Part shown: in pieces, positions 1 to 8,709 of the stretch
How the letters are laid out: each line of letters begins with the position of its first letter
Numbering within the stretch: position 1 is the stretch's first letter
Assembly: GCF_045310525.1 (NCBI RefSeq)
Contig: NZ_JBJHZY010000001.1
Coordinates: forward strand, 434,001 to 498,000
Length of the DNA stretch: 64,000 nucleotides
Origin: Clostridium_AT radicumherbarum
GTDB taxonomy: Bacteria > Bacillota > Clostridia > Clostridiales > Clostridiaceae
Reading direction: 5' to 3'
Position numbers and translations under genes: made by a program
Notes under the pieces: generated by a model
The model's input: only the letters and a program-made list of their open reading frames with translations
The model's database searches: none
Told to the model about the DNA's origin: nothing

Positions 1-1
1 C

Positions 2-559
2 GAGGTGGACCGCTATGCTATAAAATCCATGGGAACAATTGGCATAATGCCTGTGATGCAACTTTTAATTGGTTTGCTGTTTGCAGGAATCAACCTTGCC
101 ATCGGTACATCCAAGCGTCAACGGGATTTTAAGAGAAACAGCGCTTTCCGTGGAGTTATGAGTATTACTTTATTTGCCATCGGATTTATGGTAAGCCTGT
201 TGTTCACCTGCATTCAGCTTTCCATGCTTACCATCTTAAATGAAAAATTGATGATGTTTCTGCCTATTGCTTTTTTGGTTGCTACCTTTATTATCTGCAT
301 TTATCTTGCAGTAAAAGTAGGTCAGGGCGGAAGCCGATTGAAAACAACGGATGATGCTCTTGTAAATAAGGTGGATGACGACCGTTATTGGATCGGTGGA
401 TTTCTGTACTGCAATAAAAACGACTCATCTCTTTTTGTAGAAAAACGATTTGGAATGGGTTATACTTTGAATTTTGGAAATTCTAAAAGTTTAATTGCCA
501 TTGGCATTCTTGTTATTCTGATTATTGCGCTTATGGTGTTGCCATTAATTTTGAAATAA
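2..559 (+). CDS. DUF5808-type membrane protein, C-terminal part
   Basis: The reading frame is already open at the window edge and no ribosome binding site precedes the first GTG, so this is the 3' part of a gene that begins upstream. Three hydrophobic stretches are visible: near residues 15-35, 50-95 and the extreme C-terminus. The segment DDRYWIGGFLYCNK followed by FVEKRFGMGYTLNFG is the signature of the DUF5808 domain, usually found at the end of DUF1648-type multi-pass membrane proteins. The role of this family is not established. The stop lies 15 bp before the start of the next gene, so the two were probably cotranscribed. Confidence 0.75.
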   Translation, partial: EVDRYAIKSMGTIGIMPVMQLLIGLLFAGINLAIGTSKRQRDFKRNSAFRGVMSITLFAIGFMVSLLFTCIQLSMLTILNEKLMMFLPIAFLVATFIICIYLAVKVGQGGSRLKTTDDALVNKVDDDRYWIGGFLYCNKNDSSLFVEKRFGMGYTLNFGNSKSLIAIGILVILIIALMVLPLILK

Positions 560-574
560 ACGGAGGTGTCTCAT

Positions 575-1280
575 ATGGACGAAAAAATAATCGTCGGAAA
601 AGAAACAGACTATCCCTTGGATGGAATTTTGTCAATGCCAAATGAATCTCAACATAAGTTTCCTGCCGTTGTACTCGTACACGGTTCTGGGCCTTTAGAT
701 AAAGATGAAACTATTATGGCAAACAAACCGTTTCGAGATATTGCCGAATATCTGTCTGGCAAAGGTATTGCCGTACTGCGTTACGATAAACGTACTAAAA
801 TTTATGGGAAAAAGATGCTTAAACAAAAAAATAGAGGCAGTATGTCAGTGGAAGATGAAACGATTGAAGATACCATTCTCGCCGCCAACCTTTTAAGAAG
901 TGATATTCGAATTGACCATGATAAGGTTTTTATCATTGATCATAGTCTTGGAGGTATGCTTGCGCCTAGAATAGATGCTGAAGGCGGAAATTTTGCTGGA
1001 ATTATAATTATGGCCGGTTCTCCCCGAAATTTAAGTGAAATTATGCTTTCTCAGAACGAAGATATGATTGGTCAACTTAATAAAATTCTGCAAAAGTTAG
1101 CAGTAAAACAGATTGCATCGCTCAAAGCAAAATTCGATGCTATTTCTGTGATGTCTGATGAAGGGGCCAGAACAAAAAAATACTCGGACTATAAAGGAAT
1201 TTAAAAAAGAATATAAGATACCATCAAAAGTGGATTTTCATGTGCTTGAAGATATAGCTGAATGGATTTTATCCCACTGA
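575..1280 (+). pseudogene. alpha/beta hydrolase, decayed by internal deletion and frameshift
   Basis: The start is ATG 575, with GGAGGT at 562-567. The N-terminal two thirds look like a BAAT/acyl-CoA-thioesterase-type alpha/beta hydrolase: VVLVHGSGPLDKDE at residues 32-45, VLRYDKRT, and a nucleophile elbow DHSLGG around Ser124, with Asp where Gly is usual. The frame stops at 1204. In another frame the DNA then reads KEYKIPSKVDFHVLEDIAEW up to a stop at 1280, which is the usual C-terminal helix of this family. The central segment that should carry the catalytic Asp and His is absent, so roughly 80-90 residues appear deleted and the frame was lost at the junction. An active enzyme is unlikely. 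Confidence 0.75.
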
Positions 1281-1325
1281 AGGAAATGATATTTTCTTTG
1301 TAGACAACTTAAATCAAGCAATTAC

Positions 1326-1355
1326 AAAAAGCATAGATTGGCTTCTATGCTTTTT
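1326..1355. terminator. bidirectional hairpin terminator
   Basis: A 12-bp perfect stem (AAAAAGCATAGA / TCTATGCTTTTT) with a 6-nt loop lies between convergent genes. It carries A- and T-tracts at both feet, so it can serve both strands. Confidence 0.8.
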
Positions 1356-1366
1356 GTCAGTATTAA

Positions 1367-2659
1367 TTATATTATATCATCTAAGCCATTAACAGTAGCC
1401 TGTTCATTCTCATTAATAGGAATAACTATGCATTTTTTGCCGTCAATTATTTGAGACTTTATTTGAGGTATTTTTTCGGGTTTTACTTGAAGTATAACAT
1501 CGTAGTCAGGAGTAGCCTTGTAATCTTCTAGAACCTCATTATCCGACCATGGCAGTTGAGTTTCATTAGCTGCAGCAACCTCATAGTTTACTTGCTCAAG
1601 CCTGGTTTGAAGCATTTCCACCTGTTTCTGAAGACGTTCTTCCTTCTTTCTTTGCTCTTTTACCTTAAGTACCTTTGAGTCAATTAGGCTTTCTGCTAAA
1701 GGAATATCATCCCCAAAGCTTTCTATATAGGATTCTTCAATTTTAGCTGTAACTTCTTCAGGAACTCCGCTTTCTATTAAAAGGTTTTGCATAACCTTAT
1801 TTGTCAAGGTTATAGGATCAGGATCTGTATCCTCATAGGTGGCATTGTATTCTTCTATCATTATATTTAGATTATCTTGTACTTCCATAAAGATTTTATC
1901 TGCCTTATCTTCATCAGCGCTAAAGGTATCTTTAATAATTGAAGCAAAGACTTCCTTTTGTATAGCAGCTGTCTGTCTTGAATAACAGCCTAAAGCATTT
2001 TCCATTAGTTCAGGATGCGTATCCTTTGCATTTTTTGTGTAATACATAATAGAGTTAACATCCGAGCTGCGATCAATAAAAGCAGGAAATACAAAACCGT
2101 TAGTAGGGGCATCAACTACCCAATCTCTAACACGTGCTCCTATCTTGTTTTCTTCTTCAAAGTATCTAAGACCTGGCTCTGAAAGTGAAACAGGGCATAT
2201 TGCACATAACACATATTCATATACTTCTTCAGATTCATCTACTTTTAAATTATCATTGGTTTTAGTAATAACATCATAAGCATCATGAAAAACAAGTATT
2301 AAATAGTTACCTGTATAATCATAATTATTTATAATCAAATCATAAAAGTCATTAAGAAGGTCATCATCTTTTAATTGACTTCTTTTAAGCTGTGCAAGAA
2401 AGGTTTGCTTTTCATTTACAAGCTCCTCATTAAGTGGAAAGTTAAGCTCTAAAATATTATTTCCCAAGCTTCCAGACAACACTTTTTTAGAAATTTCCAA
2501 GTACTTAAAGTATTCCTCTTCTTCTAAATTTAGAAAGGTTTCTCTAAATTTTAAGAGAATATGTTTTTCTCCACTAACATAGCAGCCGCACATTTTAGTG
2601 AAGGTGCAGTAATCTTTTTTTAAACGTCTTTTTAACTCAAGTATATCTTTTTTTCTCAT
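1367..2659 (-). CDS. DUF4317 family protein
   Basis: This 430-residue soluble protein starts with MRKKDILELKRRLKKDYCTF and contains KMCGCYVSGEK, the typical opening of the clostridial DUF4317 family. Further family-like segments are LVFHDAYDVITKT, the cysteine-containing VLCAICPVSLSEPGLRYFEE, and a charged coiled-coil-prone stretch near residues 335-365. The length is normal for the family. No biochemical role is known. It is monocistronic and ends at a hairpin shared with the decayed hydrolase. An AGGGG-type ribosome binding site precedes ATG 2659. Confidence 0.85.
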   Translation of the reverse strand: MRKKDILELKRRLKKDYCTFTKMCGCYVSGEKHILLKFRETFLNLEEEEYFKYLEISKKVLSGSLGNNILELNFPLNEELVNEKQTFLAQLKRSQLKDDDLLNDFYDLIINNYDYTGNYLILVFHDAYDVITKTNDNLKVDESEEVYEYVLCAICPVSLSEPGLRYFEEENKIGARVRDWVVDAPTNGFVFPAFIDRSSDVNSIMYYTKNAKDTHPELMENALGCYSRQTAAIQKEVFASIIKDTFSADEDKADKIFMEVQDNLNIMIEEYNATYEDTDPDPITLTNKVMQNLLIESGVPEEVTAKIEESYIESFGDDIPLAESLIDSKVLKVKEQRKKEERLQKQVEMLQTRLEQVNYEVAAANETQLPWSDNEVLEDYKATPDYDVILQVKPEKIPQIKSQIIDGKKCIVIPINENEQATVNGLDDII

Positions 2660-2862
2660 ATATAAACCCCTCGATCCAGTAATTTGTATTTAACTAAATA
2701 TATCGGCATCATTAAGTATAGTATCTTTTTTAAATTAATAAAAGTGGTTTGCTAAGAATGGTGTTGAAAATCATCTACTCAAATTATGTACAAACTTATC
2801 CAATTTTTATATAATAGAACTAATTCGCAATTGTAAGATACTACGATGTTAAGGAGGCTTTT

Positions 2863-3383
2863 ATGTCAGATATAATTATCAAATTACTTGAGGAGTCAGA
2901 TGCAGAGGAACTTTTTACATTTGAACTTAAAAATAGGCCTTTTTTGAGAGTGTAGGTTTCCCAAGAGGAGATAACTTTTATGAATTAAATAAATTCAATA
3001 CAATAATAAAGGAGCTAGTTGAGGAACAAAAAAAAGGATTAGTATATATGTATTTAATAAAGAATCATTCTGGAATGATTCTTGGCAGAATAAATTTAGT
3101 ATCAATAGTAAGAGGAAGTTTTAATAAAGCTGAACTAGGTTATAGAATGGGCGTGGAACATCAGGGAAAGGGATATGCAACAAGAGCTGTAAAACTTGTT
3201 TTAGATGAAGCAGTCAATAAGCATAAGCTTCATAGGATAGAGGCTGGGACATCACCTAGTAATATAGGATCTCAAATAGTATTAATAAAGAATGATTTCC
3301 AGTTTGTTGGGCGTTTTAGTAAATATATCTATAAGAATGGAGAATGGTGTGACAGCATATATTTTGAAAGAATACTTGATTAA
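2863..3383 (+). pseudogene. GNAT acetyltransferase, frameshifted paralogue
   Basis: Start ATG 2863 follows AAGGAGG. The frame runs through LLEESDAEELFTFELKN and then hits TAG at 2953-2955. Comparison with the intact paralogue at 38477-38998 shows why: a run of seven T in the intact copy is six T here (2940-2945). Restoring one T gives a 173-residue protein of the same length, with about 87% identical residues by hand count. The downstream part keeps the acetyl-CoA loop region (GYRMGVEHQGKGYATRAV). A downstream ATG at 3048 could at most give a 111-residue fragment lacking the N-terminal strands. A sequencing error in the homopolymer is the main alternative to true decay. Confidence 0.8.
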
Positions 3384-3403
3384 ACCGCTCGGTTGCGGTT
3401 TTT
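3382..3403 (+). terminator. hairpin terminator after GNAT copy 1
   Basis: Stem AAACCGC / GCGGTTT with a 6-nt loop is followed by further T residues. It overlaps the stop codon of the frameshifted acetyltransferase. Confidence 0.7.
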
Positions 3404-3699
3404 CTGTAGTTAAAAAATCAGAACTGTATGTAGCGCCTGCAAATATAAACATATGTGTGACATCATTTCCGTCCATGTCAAGATACTACCTACGGATGAT
3501 ACCGGACAATAGAAAAAAGCCTTTGTTTTTCTCACTGTAATTGTATCTTATAATAGCATTTACATCATTAACATATGTTAATTTTAAGTGATATTTTTAT
3601 TGCGCTGAGTTAGAAAGAAGCTTATGGTATATCAACTGCAGTGAATTATACCATAAGTTGGTTAATACTATATATTAACTTCTTATTATCCATATTATC
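3404..3699. other. intergenic stretch without a supported gene
   Basis: About 300 bp with no ORF that has both a ribosome binding site and coding-like composition. The one clear structure is the inverted repeat at 3621-3657, listed separately. A short open frame on the minus strand (3476 leftward) runs through the terminator and into the acetyltransferase antisense, so I do not accept it. Confidence 0.5.
3621..3657. repeat. 11-bp perfect inverted repeat
   Basis: CTTATGGTATA (3621-3631) pairs perfectly with TATACCATAAG (3647-3657) across a 15-nt loop. No T-tract follows, so it is not an obvious terminator. It could be an operator or the remnant of a small mobile element. Confidence 0.6.
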
Positions 3700-3802
3700 A
3701 ATTGTTAAGTCGTCTGTGATCATAATGATTACGGGCTTTTTTATTGGCGTTTTTATTCCACAAGTTGTATAATTTATATATTAATGTAATTCTGACTTGT
3801 AA
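3700..3802 (+). repeat. intergenic terminator-promoter element, copy 1
   Basis: This ~100-bp segment is nearly identical to 5921-6022. It contains a GU-rich 9-bp hairpin (GTCTGTGAT / ATTACGGGC, 3712-3736) followed by six T, then TTGGCG (3744-3749), an 18-bp spacer and TATAAT (3768-3773). It therefore looks like a terminator directly followed by a promoter. Here it precedes the DUF4177 gene. Confidence 0.8.
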
Positions 3803-3847
3803 TAAAATGAGCACTAAAGATAATTTTAAATTAAGGGGGGGTAAAAG

Positions 3848-4051
3848 ATGAAAAAGAAATGGGAATATAAAGTAATAGGAATTGATTCAATTATTAAAGC
3901 TAGTGATGATTCTATGTTAGAAACCAAATTAAATCTTTTAGGAGAAGAAGGTTGGGAACTTGTTGGAATATTGGATCAAGTAAATTCTGGATGGGGAACT
4001 CAACCTAAAGTTGAATATAATATTATGATGCTAAAAAGAGAAAAGGGATAG
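3848..4051 (+). CDS. DUF4177 family small protein
   Basis: A 67-residue protein with a strong GGGGGG ribosome binding site at 3835-3840. The N-terminal KKKWEYKVIGID strand and LNLLGEEGWELVGIL match the compact alpha/beta DUF4177 fold; the GEEGWELV core is diagnostic. No function has been assigned to the family. It is driven by the repeated promoter element just upstream and has no obvious operon partner. Confidence 0.85.
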   Translation: MKKKWEYKVIGIDSIIKASDDSMLETKLNLLGEEGWELVGILDQVNSGWGTQPKVEYNIMMLKREKG

Positions 4052-4196
4052 AAAAGATATCATTATGATAGTTCTTATTTAGTAAATATGATTCTTATAG
4101 TCTTAATTAACCAGACTTATTGGATAATGAAGATTTGTAATAAATGGTGAACTTAAGATTAATGATAATAAGCTGTTAAAAGTAGAGGGGAAAAAT

Positions 4197-5291
4197 ATGG
4201 TTGTTGATTATCATAATAGTATCGTGAATCTAGCTTGCTCTATCTTAGAATATTTTGGTGCTGAGAGTGAACATAGTACACTAAAAGAAGTGGATGAGCT
4301 TTTGAAATATCAATATAAAAATGTAGTTATCTTGCTATTGGATGGATTAGGGGTTGATGCATTACAATATCATTTATCGGAAAATGGTTTTTTCCGAAAG
4401 AATTTGATTAAGAAATATTCATCTGTGTTTCCTCCAACTACGACATCAGCAACGACATCTATTGAAAGTGGTTTAACCCCTTTGGAACATGGGTGGCTAG
4501 GATGGAGTTTATATTTTAGTGAAATAAATAAAATTGTAAACGCATTTATTAACACGGAAAAAGACACAGAAATTCATGCGGCGGATTATCATGTTGCCAG
4601 TCAAATTTTACCGTATAAAAGTATTTACGAAAAAATAAGAGATGCTGGGATGGCTAACGCATATAGTGTGTCGAAATTCGGAAGTAATAAAATAAAAACA
4701 TTTGATGAATTGACGCATGAAGTAGAACGGTTGTGTGCTACCTCCGAGAAAAAATACATATATGGATATTGGGAAAATCCTGATAGCTTAATGCATGAGT
4801 TTGGTTGCTATAACAGTCTGGTTACTGAGAATATAAAAGAACTCGAAGAAAAAGTAACAGATATGTGCAAAAGATTATCCGATACATTGGTTATAGTTAC
4901 TGCAGACCATGGACATTGTAATTTGAAGCACTATATTTTGAGTGATTATCCTAAGTTAATTACTATGTTAAAACGTCCAACTTCTATCGAAACAAGAGCT
5001 ACAGCATTCTATATAAAAGATGAATATTTGAATGATTTTCCCATTGAATTCAATTATAATTTTGGCGACGACTTTTTATTGTACTCAAAAGAAGAGGTTA
5101 TCAAAAAGAATATATTTGGTGTTGGAAAAATGCATCCTAAGTTTGAAGAATTCATAGGAGATTATTTAGCAGTAGCAATTAGTGACAAAGGTATTGTATA
5201 TTCTCAAAAATCAAATCAATTTATTTCCAATCATGCTGGGATGACTGAACAGGAAATGAAGATACCACTTATAGCAATATCTAAAAAATGA
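4197..5291 (+). CDS. alkaline-phosphatase-superfamily phosphodiesterase/pyrophosphatase
   Basis: This 364-residue protein has the nucleotide pyrophosphatase/phosphodiesterase layout. An N-terminal metal-binding strand reads VVILLLDGLGVDAL (about residues 43-56). The catalytic threonine lies in FPPTTTSATTSIESGLTP. A second metal site is TADHGHCN near residue 240, and an N-H-A-G histidine near the C-terminus (SNHAGMTEQE) completes the set. It has no signal peptide, so it should act in the cytoplasm on a phosphodiester or phosphonate substrate that cannot be named from sequence. The start is ATG 4197 after GAGGGG. It stands alone. Confidence 0.85.
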   Translation: MVVDYHNSIVNLACSILEYFGAESEHSTLKEVDELLKYQYKNVVILLLDGLGVDALQYHLSENGFFRKNLIKKYSSVFPPTTTSATTSIESGLTPLEHGWLGWSLYFSEINKIVNAFINTEKDTEIHAADYHVASQILPYKSIYEKIRDAGMANAYSVSKFGSNKIKTFDELTHEVERLCATSEKKYIYGYWENPDSLMHEFGCYNSLVTENIKELEEKVTDMCKRLSDTLVIVTADHGHCNLKHYILSDYPKLITMLKRPTSIETRATAFYIKDEYLNDFPIEFNYNFGDDFLLYSKEEVIKKNIFGVGKMHPKFEEFIGDYLAVAISDKGIVYSQKSNQFISNHAGMTEQEMKIPLIAISKK

Positions 5292-5386
5292 GCATTTTCA
5301 AAAGTTAGTTCGCAATATTCATATTCAATTGCATAATGTATCAAACTTTCAATATCATTAATCTTATCAGAAAGTGGGTGTGAATT

Positions 5387-5893
5387 TTGAAAAGAAATTT
5401 ATTTATACTTATATGTATTATTATTCTTATTATTACTGGTTTTGTTGCATATAAAACTTATGAAAGTAATAGTATTTATCATTTTTCTTCTTTTGATAAA
5501 AAATATTTTAGTGACATGGGATTTGTAATAAAGTCCACAAATATAAAACCGAAAGTTGATAAAAATGAAATACTAAGAATTACTAAAGCCATGCAACAAC
5601 AATCATCATCACATCCCAAGGGTATATATATGCAATATGGACTTATATCCACTAATACATTTACCATAAATGCTATTTCAGAAGATGCAATAAATGCTGA
5701 CCCAATTCTTAAAGAAAAAGATTCTATATCCGATATACCAGTTTGGATTATTACTTTTAGTGGACTTCTACCAGATAATTATAAACCTGATAAGAATGTA
5801 ATTGGTAAACAACCATTAGATACAACCAATACCATCATAGATGCCATATCCGGGAAAATTCTATTAGAATTTGGTAGTGGAAAAAGACCTTAA
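5387..5893 (+). CDS. hypothetical membrane-anchored protein
   Basis: I do not recognise this protein. It probably starts at TTG 5387, behind AAAGTGGGTG. One hydrophobic helix (residues 5-22, LFILICIIILIITGFVAY) is followed by about 145 polar residues, so it is likely anchored with the rest outside. There is no lipobox cysteine. The C-terminal part (VWIITFSG, then DAISGKILLEFGSG) resembles the strand pattern of PepSY-like or other lipoprotein-type domains, but this is weak. It is followed at once by the second copy of the terminator-promoter element. Confidence 0.6.
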   Translation: MKRNLFILICIIILIITGFVAYKTYESNSIYHFSSFDKKYFSDMGFVIKSTNIKPKVDKNEILRITKAMQQQSSSHPKGIYMQYGLISTNTFTINAISEDAINADPILKEKDSISDIPVWIITFSGLLPDNYKPDKNVIGKQPLDTTNTIIDAISGKILLEFGSGKRP

Positions 5894-5920
5894 TACATAA
5901 AAATAATTATAACCATAATA

Positions 5921-6022
5921 AATTGTTAAGTAGTCTGTGATTATAATGATCACGGGCTTTTTTATTGGTGTTTTTATTCCATAAGTTGTATAATTTATAT
6001 ATTAAAGTAATTTAACTTGTAA
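5921..6022 (+). repeat. intergenic terminator-promoter element, copy 2
   Basis: Second copy of the 3700-3802 element, 2,221 bp downstream. The hairpin GTCTGTGAT / ATCACGGGC (5933-5957) is followed by six T. TTGGTG (5965-5970), an 18-bp spacer and TATAAT (5989-5994) follow. Some differences fall in hairpin and promoter bases in ways that keep pairing and the hexamers. It precedes the DUF4304 gene. Confidence 0.8.
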
Positions 6023-6071
6023 ACTATGGTGAAGCAAAGTCTTTATACACTTTATATGGGGAGTGATTAAT

Positions 6072-6830
6072 ATGGATGGTTTTTCTTATGGTAGTCCTTA
6101 TCTTGACAGCCTTTCTGAAAAATATAATTATGTAGAGATGATTCATGAAACCTTTGACAATATTATTGTTCCAGGTTTTAAAGGAAGAGGATTTAGAAAA
6201 AACGGAAAGACATTTTATCGTCAGCGTGATGGTCTTATAGAAGTATGCAAGGTTAAATATTCAAGGGATAATAGTAGAGTTCATGCCAGATTTTCTTTAG
6301 ATGTACAGATAGCTATACCTTCTTTTTATGATTCGATTGGTAAAAAGTATGATAATAAATGGGATGCTACTATATTTTACGTAACTCCTGGTTCACTTAT
6401 TGGATGGGAGAACGGCTTAGCTAATTGTGGTGATTTATACTATATGTTAGATTTATGGGGGTATTCAGTAAGCAGTACATTTCAAAATGAACTTGCTAGA
6501 GGCAATAAAAGATATTTATTTCTTGAAAAGCTAGAAAATAGATATAATAGACAGACTGGAGAAGGATTTAATGAAGTTGTTGCTTCTGATATAGAAAATG
6601 TGATAATCAAATTTTTTAGCACGATACCAAGTGCCGAACAATTATTAAACCATATTAACAATGATGAACCCAGCAGATGTGCTGATGAAGTAATGATGAA
6701 TAATGTAGCACACCTTTATCTCAGTTATGGAGAACAGGAAAAAGCCAAAGAAATATTTAGAAGAATACAGAATGGCTTTTTAAAAGACTCAATTCAGAAA
6801 TTTATTGATAATATAGGAATTGTTTTGTAA
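6072..6830 (+). CDS. DUF4304 family protein
   Basis: ATG 6072 is chosen because GGGGAG (6058-6063) is spaced correctly for it; an earlier in-frame GTG at 6063 overlaps that site. The 252-residue product carries PGFKGRGFRKNGKTFYRQRD and VCKVKYSRDNSR, the characteristic N-terminal part of DUF4304, which resembles proteins of contact-dependent or immunity neighbourhoods in other bacteria. The C-terminal third (HLYLSYGEQEKAKEIF) looks like a single helical repeat. Function unknown. It lies directly behind the repeated promoter element. Confidence 0.8.
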   Translation: MDGFSYGSPYLDSLSEKYNYVEMIHETFDNIIVPGFKGRGFRKNGKTFYRQRDGLIEVCKVKYSRDNSRVHARFSLDVQIAIPSFYDSIGKKYDNKWDATIFYVTPGSLIGWENGLANCGDLYYMLDLWGYSVSSTFQNELARGNKRYLFLEKLENRYNRQTGEGFNEVVASDIENVIIKFFSTIPSAEQLLNHINNDEPSRCADEVMMNNVAHLYLSYGEQEKAKEIFRRIQNGFLKDSIQKFIDNIGIVL

Positions 6831-6965
6831 ACTGCCTATTAGGCTAATAATGAGAAGTACTTCCTTGAAAGTTTTTATATAAATTATTGTCAGTTGTCAT
6901 AACAACTATAACGAATTGGTATAAATTATTTATAAGATTACAAATAAAGAGAGCGAGGAAATTAT

Positions 6966-7706
6966 ATGGAAAGTTCTTTAGTTAAAAGTTTAGGTCTGAA
7001 TTATGAGCCAGTAGCTGTTATACTAAGTAACGAGAAGCCAGAAGGAGCACTTCAAGGTAAAGAAGGGCAGAGGAGTTGCACAATTCCATTATTTATTGCC
7101 GCTGCCAAAGGAAAAATAGCAGTTTTCGAACGTAAAACGGTAACATGTAATGGTGGTAAAACAGGATTTGGGTTTGGGCAATTTCCTAATTATCCAAATG
7201 GAATCGAATATTTTTTAACAGTTGGTAAGGAAGGTAAATTTGAAGGGGAAGGATATATGAAAAATCCAGAACTAGGTGATGATTTTGTTAAGTGTTTACC
7301 AATAACTGATATTCCATATGAGTATGTCATATTTAAGCCCTTATCAAAAGTAGATATTACTAAAGAAAAACCTGAAATAATAGTGTTTTATGTTAATACA
7401 GATCAATTATCAGCACTTACAGTACTTGCCAACTATTATAGACCAGGCTATGAAAATGTAGTAATACCATTTGCTTCAGGATGTCAGTCTATCTTTCTTT
7501 TGCCCTATGATGAAGCTAAGAAAGATAATCCAAGAGCAGTAATAGGATTAATTGATATTACAGTACGTCCTATGATAGAACCTGATATGTTGTCATTTTC
7601 TGTTCCTTATAAGATGTTTCTGGACATGGAGGAAAATGTAGAAGGAAGTTTCTTAAAGAAGCATTTATGGAATAGTTTGGCGGACAGAATGGCAAAAAGT
7701 AAATAG
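6966..7706 (+). CDS. DUF169 family protein
   Basis: A 246-residue protein of the DUF169 family, found widely in anaerobes. Family-like segments are LGLNYEPVAVILSNEKPEGA near the start, RSCTIPLFIAAAKGK with a conserved cysteine, and a second cysteine in VTCNGGKTGFGFGQ. Further on come PFASGCQSIFLLPYDEA and IGLIDITVRPMIEPD, also typical. The three conserved cysteines suggest a bound metal or redox cofactor, but this is inference; no reaction is established. Start ATG 6966 follows GCGAGGAA. Single-gene unit. Confidence 0.85.
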   Translation: MESSLVKSLGLNYEPVAVILSNEKPEGALQGKEGQRSCTIPLFIAAAKGKIAVFERKTVTCNGGKTGFGFGQFPNYPNGIEYFLTVGKEGKFEGEGYMKNPELGDDFVKCLPITDIPYEYVIFKPLSKVDITKEKPEIIVFYVNTDQLSALTVLANYYRPGYENVVIPFASGCQSIFLLPYDEAKKDNPRAVIGLIDITVRPMIEPDMLSFSVPYKMFLDMEENVEGSFLKKHLWNSLADRMAKSK

Positions 7707-7845
7707 AATACATTAAACATAATTATGTCAACAACTTCATGAATAGTGACATTAACCATAAATGAGTAATATTACATTGAAAGTCTATTTATCAACTTCA
7801 AATTATACCTTTACTCCCCATAAGCTGTGGCCAGTAAAATTCATG

Positions 7846-7884
7846 AAAAAATTCAAGACACCCAATGGATGTCTTGAATTTTTA
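7846..7884. terminator. bidirectional terminator between DUF169 and the sugar-transport operon
   Basis: AAAAATTCAAGACA (7847-7860) pairs with TGTCTTGAATTTTT (7870-7883) across a 9-nt loop. It has A/T tracts on both sides and overlaps the stop codon of the permease on the minus strand. Confidence 0.8.
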
Positions 7885-8709
7885 TCCCTTCACTGCACCT
7901 GAAACAATGCCTTTTACTATATATTTTTGGAATAGGCTATAGAATATTAGTACTGGTATCCAGGTACAAACTAAACCTGCCAAGATACTTGGCCAATCTA
8001 CAGTATATTTTCCAAAGAACATATTTGTTTCTAAAACTAAGGTGTAATTTTTAGGATTAGTAATCATAATAAGAGGAAGCATGAAGTCGTTCCAAATCCA
8101 AAGTACATCTAGGATTGCAATAGTTGCTGTTATTGGCTTTAGTAATGGGAAAATGATTTTAAAGAACATTTGTGCTTCGTTGCATCCGTCTATTAATGCT
8201 GCTTCTTCCAGCTCCTTTGGAATTGATTTAGAAAATCCGTGATAAAGAAATATAGCCATATTTATTCCAAGGCCCATATAAATTAAAGTTATCCCTGTCT
8301 TGGATCCTGTTAAATGCATATTTTTAGCTAATCTATATAAGGGTATCATTATAGTTTGAAAAGGTATTAGCATTGAAGATGTAAAAAATAAGAAGAAAAA
8401 TGCACTTACTTTTCCTGAGGTCTTTGCGAGCTTATAGCCTGCTAGTGATCCAACTATAATTATACCTACTACAGATATTAAGGTTATATAGAAGGTATTA
8501 AAGGTTATTTTAAGGAAATTCATTTTATTAATTGCATTTATATAGTTATCAAAATTAATCTTGCCTGGTAATGCCAAAACAGATTTATATAGTTCAGGCT
8601 GGGTTTTAAAGGAGTTTAGAATAGCAATGTAAACTGGAAACAAGGTGATTATTCCCAGGGTAATTAAAATTAAAGTAGTAATAATGGGAATTATTTTAAT
8701 CTTTTTCAT
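7882..8709 (-). CDS. carbohydrate ABC transporter permease (MalG/AraQ type)
   Basis: This is the inner-membrane subunit of a CUT1-type sugar importer, 275 residues with about six hydrophobic helices. The EAA loop reads KELEEAALIDGCNEAQMFFK followed by IIFPLLKPI, the site where the ATPase docks. The C-terminus FQKYIVKGIVSGAVKG is the standard MalG-type tail. It overlaps the upstream permease gene by 1 bp, so the two are translationally coupled. No ATPase gene lies nearby, which is usual for clostridial CUT1 systems that share an MsmX-type ATPase encoded elsewhere. Confidence 0.93.
   Translation of the reverse strand: MKKIKIIPIITTLILITLGIITLFPVYIAILNSFKTQPELYKSVLALPGKINFDNYINAINKMNFLKITFNTFYITLISVVGIIIVGSLAGYKLAKTSGKVSAFFFLFFTSSMLIPFQTIMIPLYRLAKNMHLTGSKTGITLIYMGLGINMAIFLYHGFSKSIPKELEEAALIDGCNEAQMFFKIIFPLLKPITATIAILDVLWIWNDFMLPLIMITNPKNYTLVLETNMFFGKYTVDWPSILAGLVCTWIPVLIFYSLFQKYIVKGIVSGAVKG

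Noticed and set aside
3282..3540. Two short opposing open frames across the end of the frameshifted acetyltransferase
   Set aside because: Both run through a terminator hairpin and overlap the acetyltransferase coding region.
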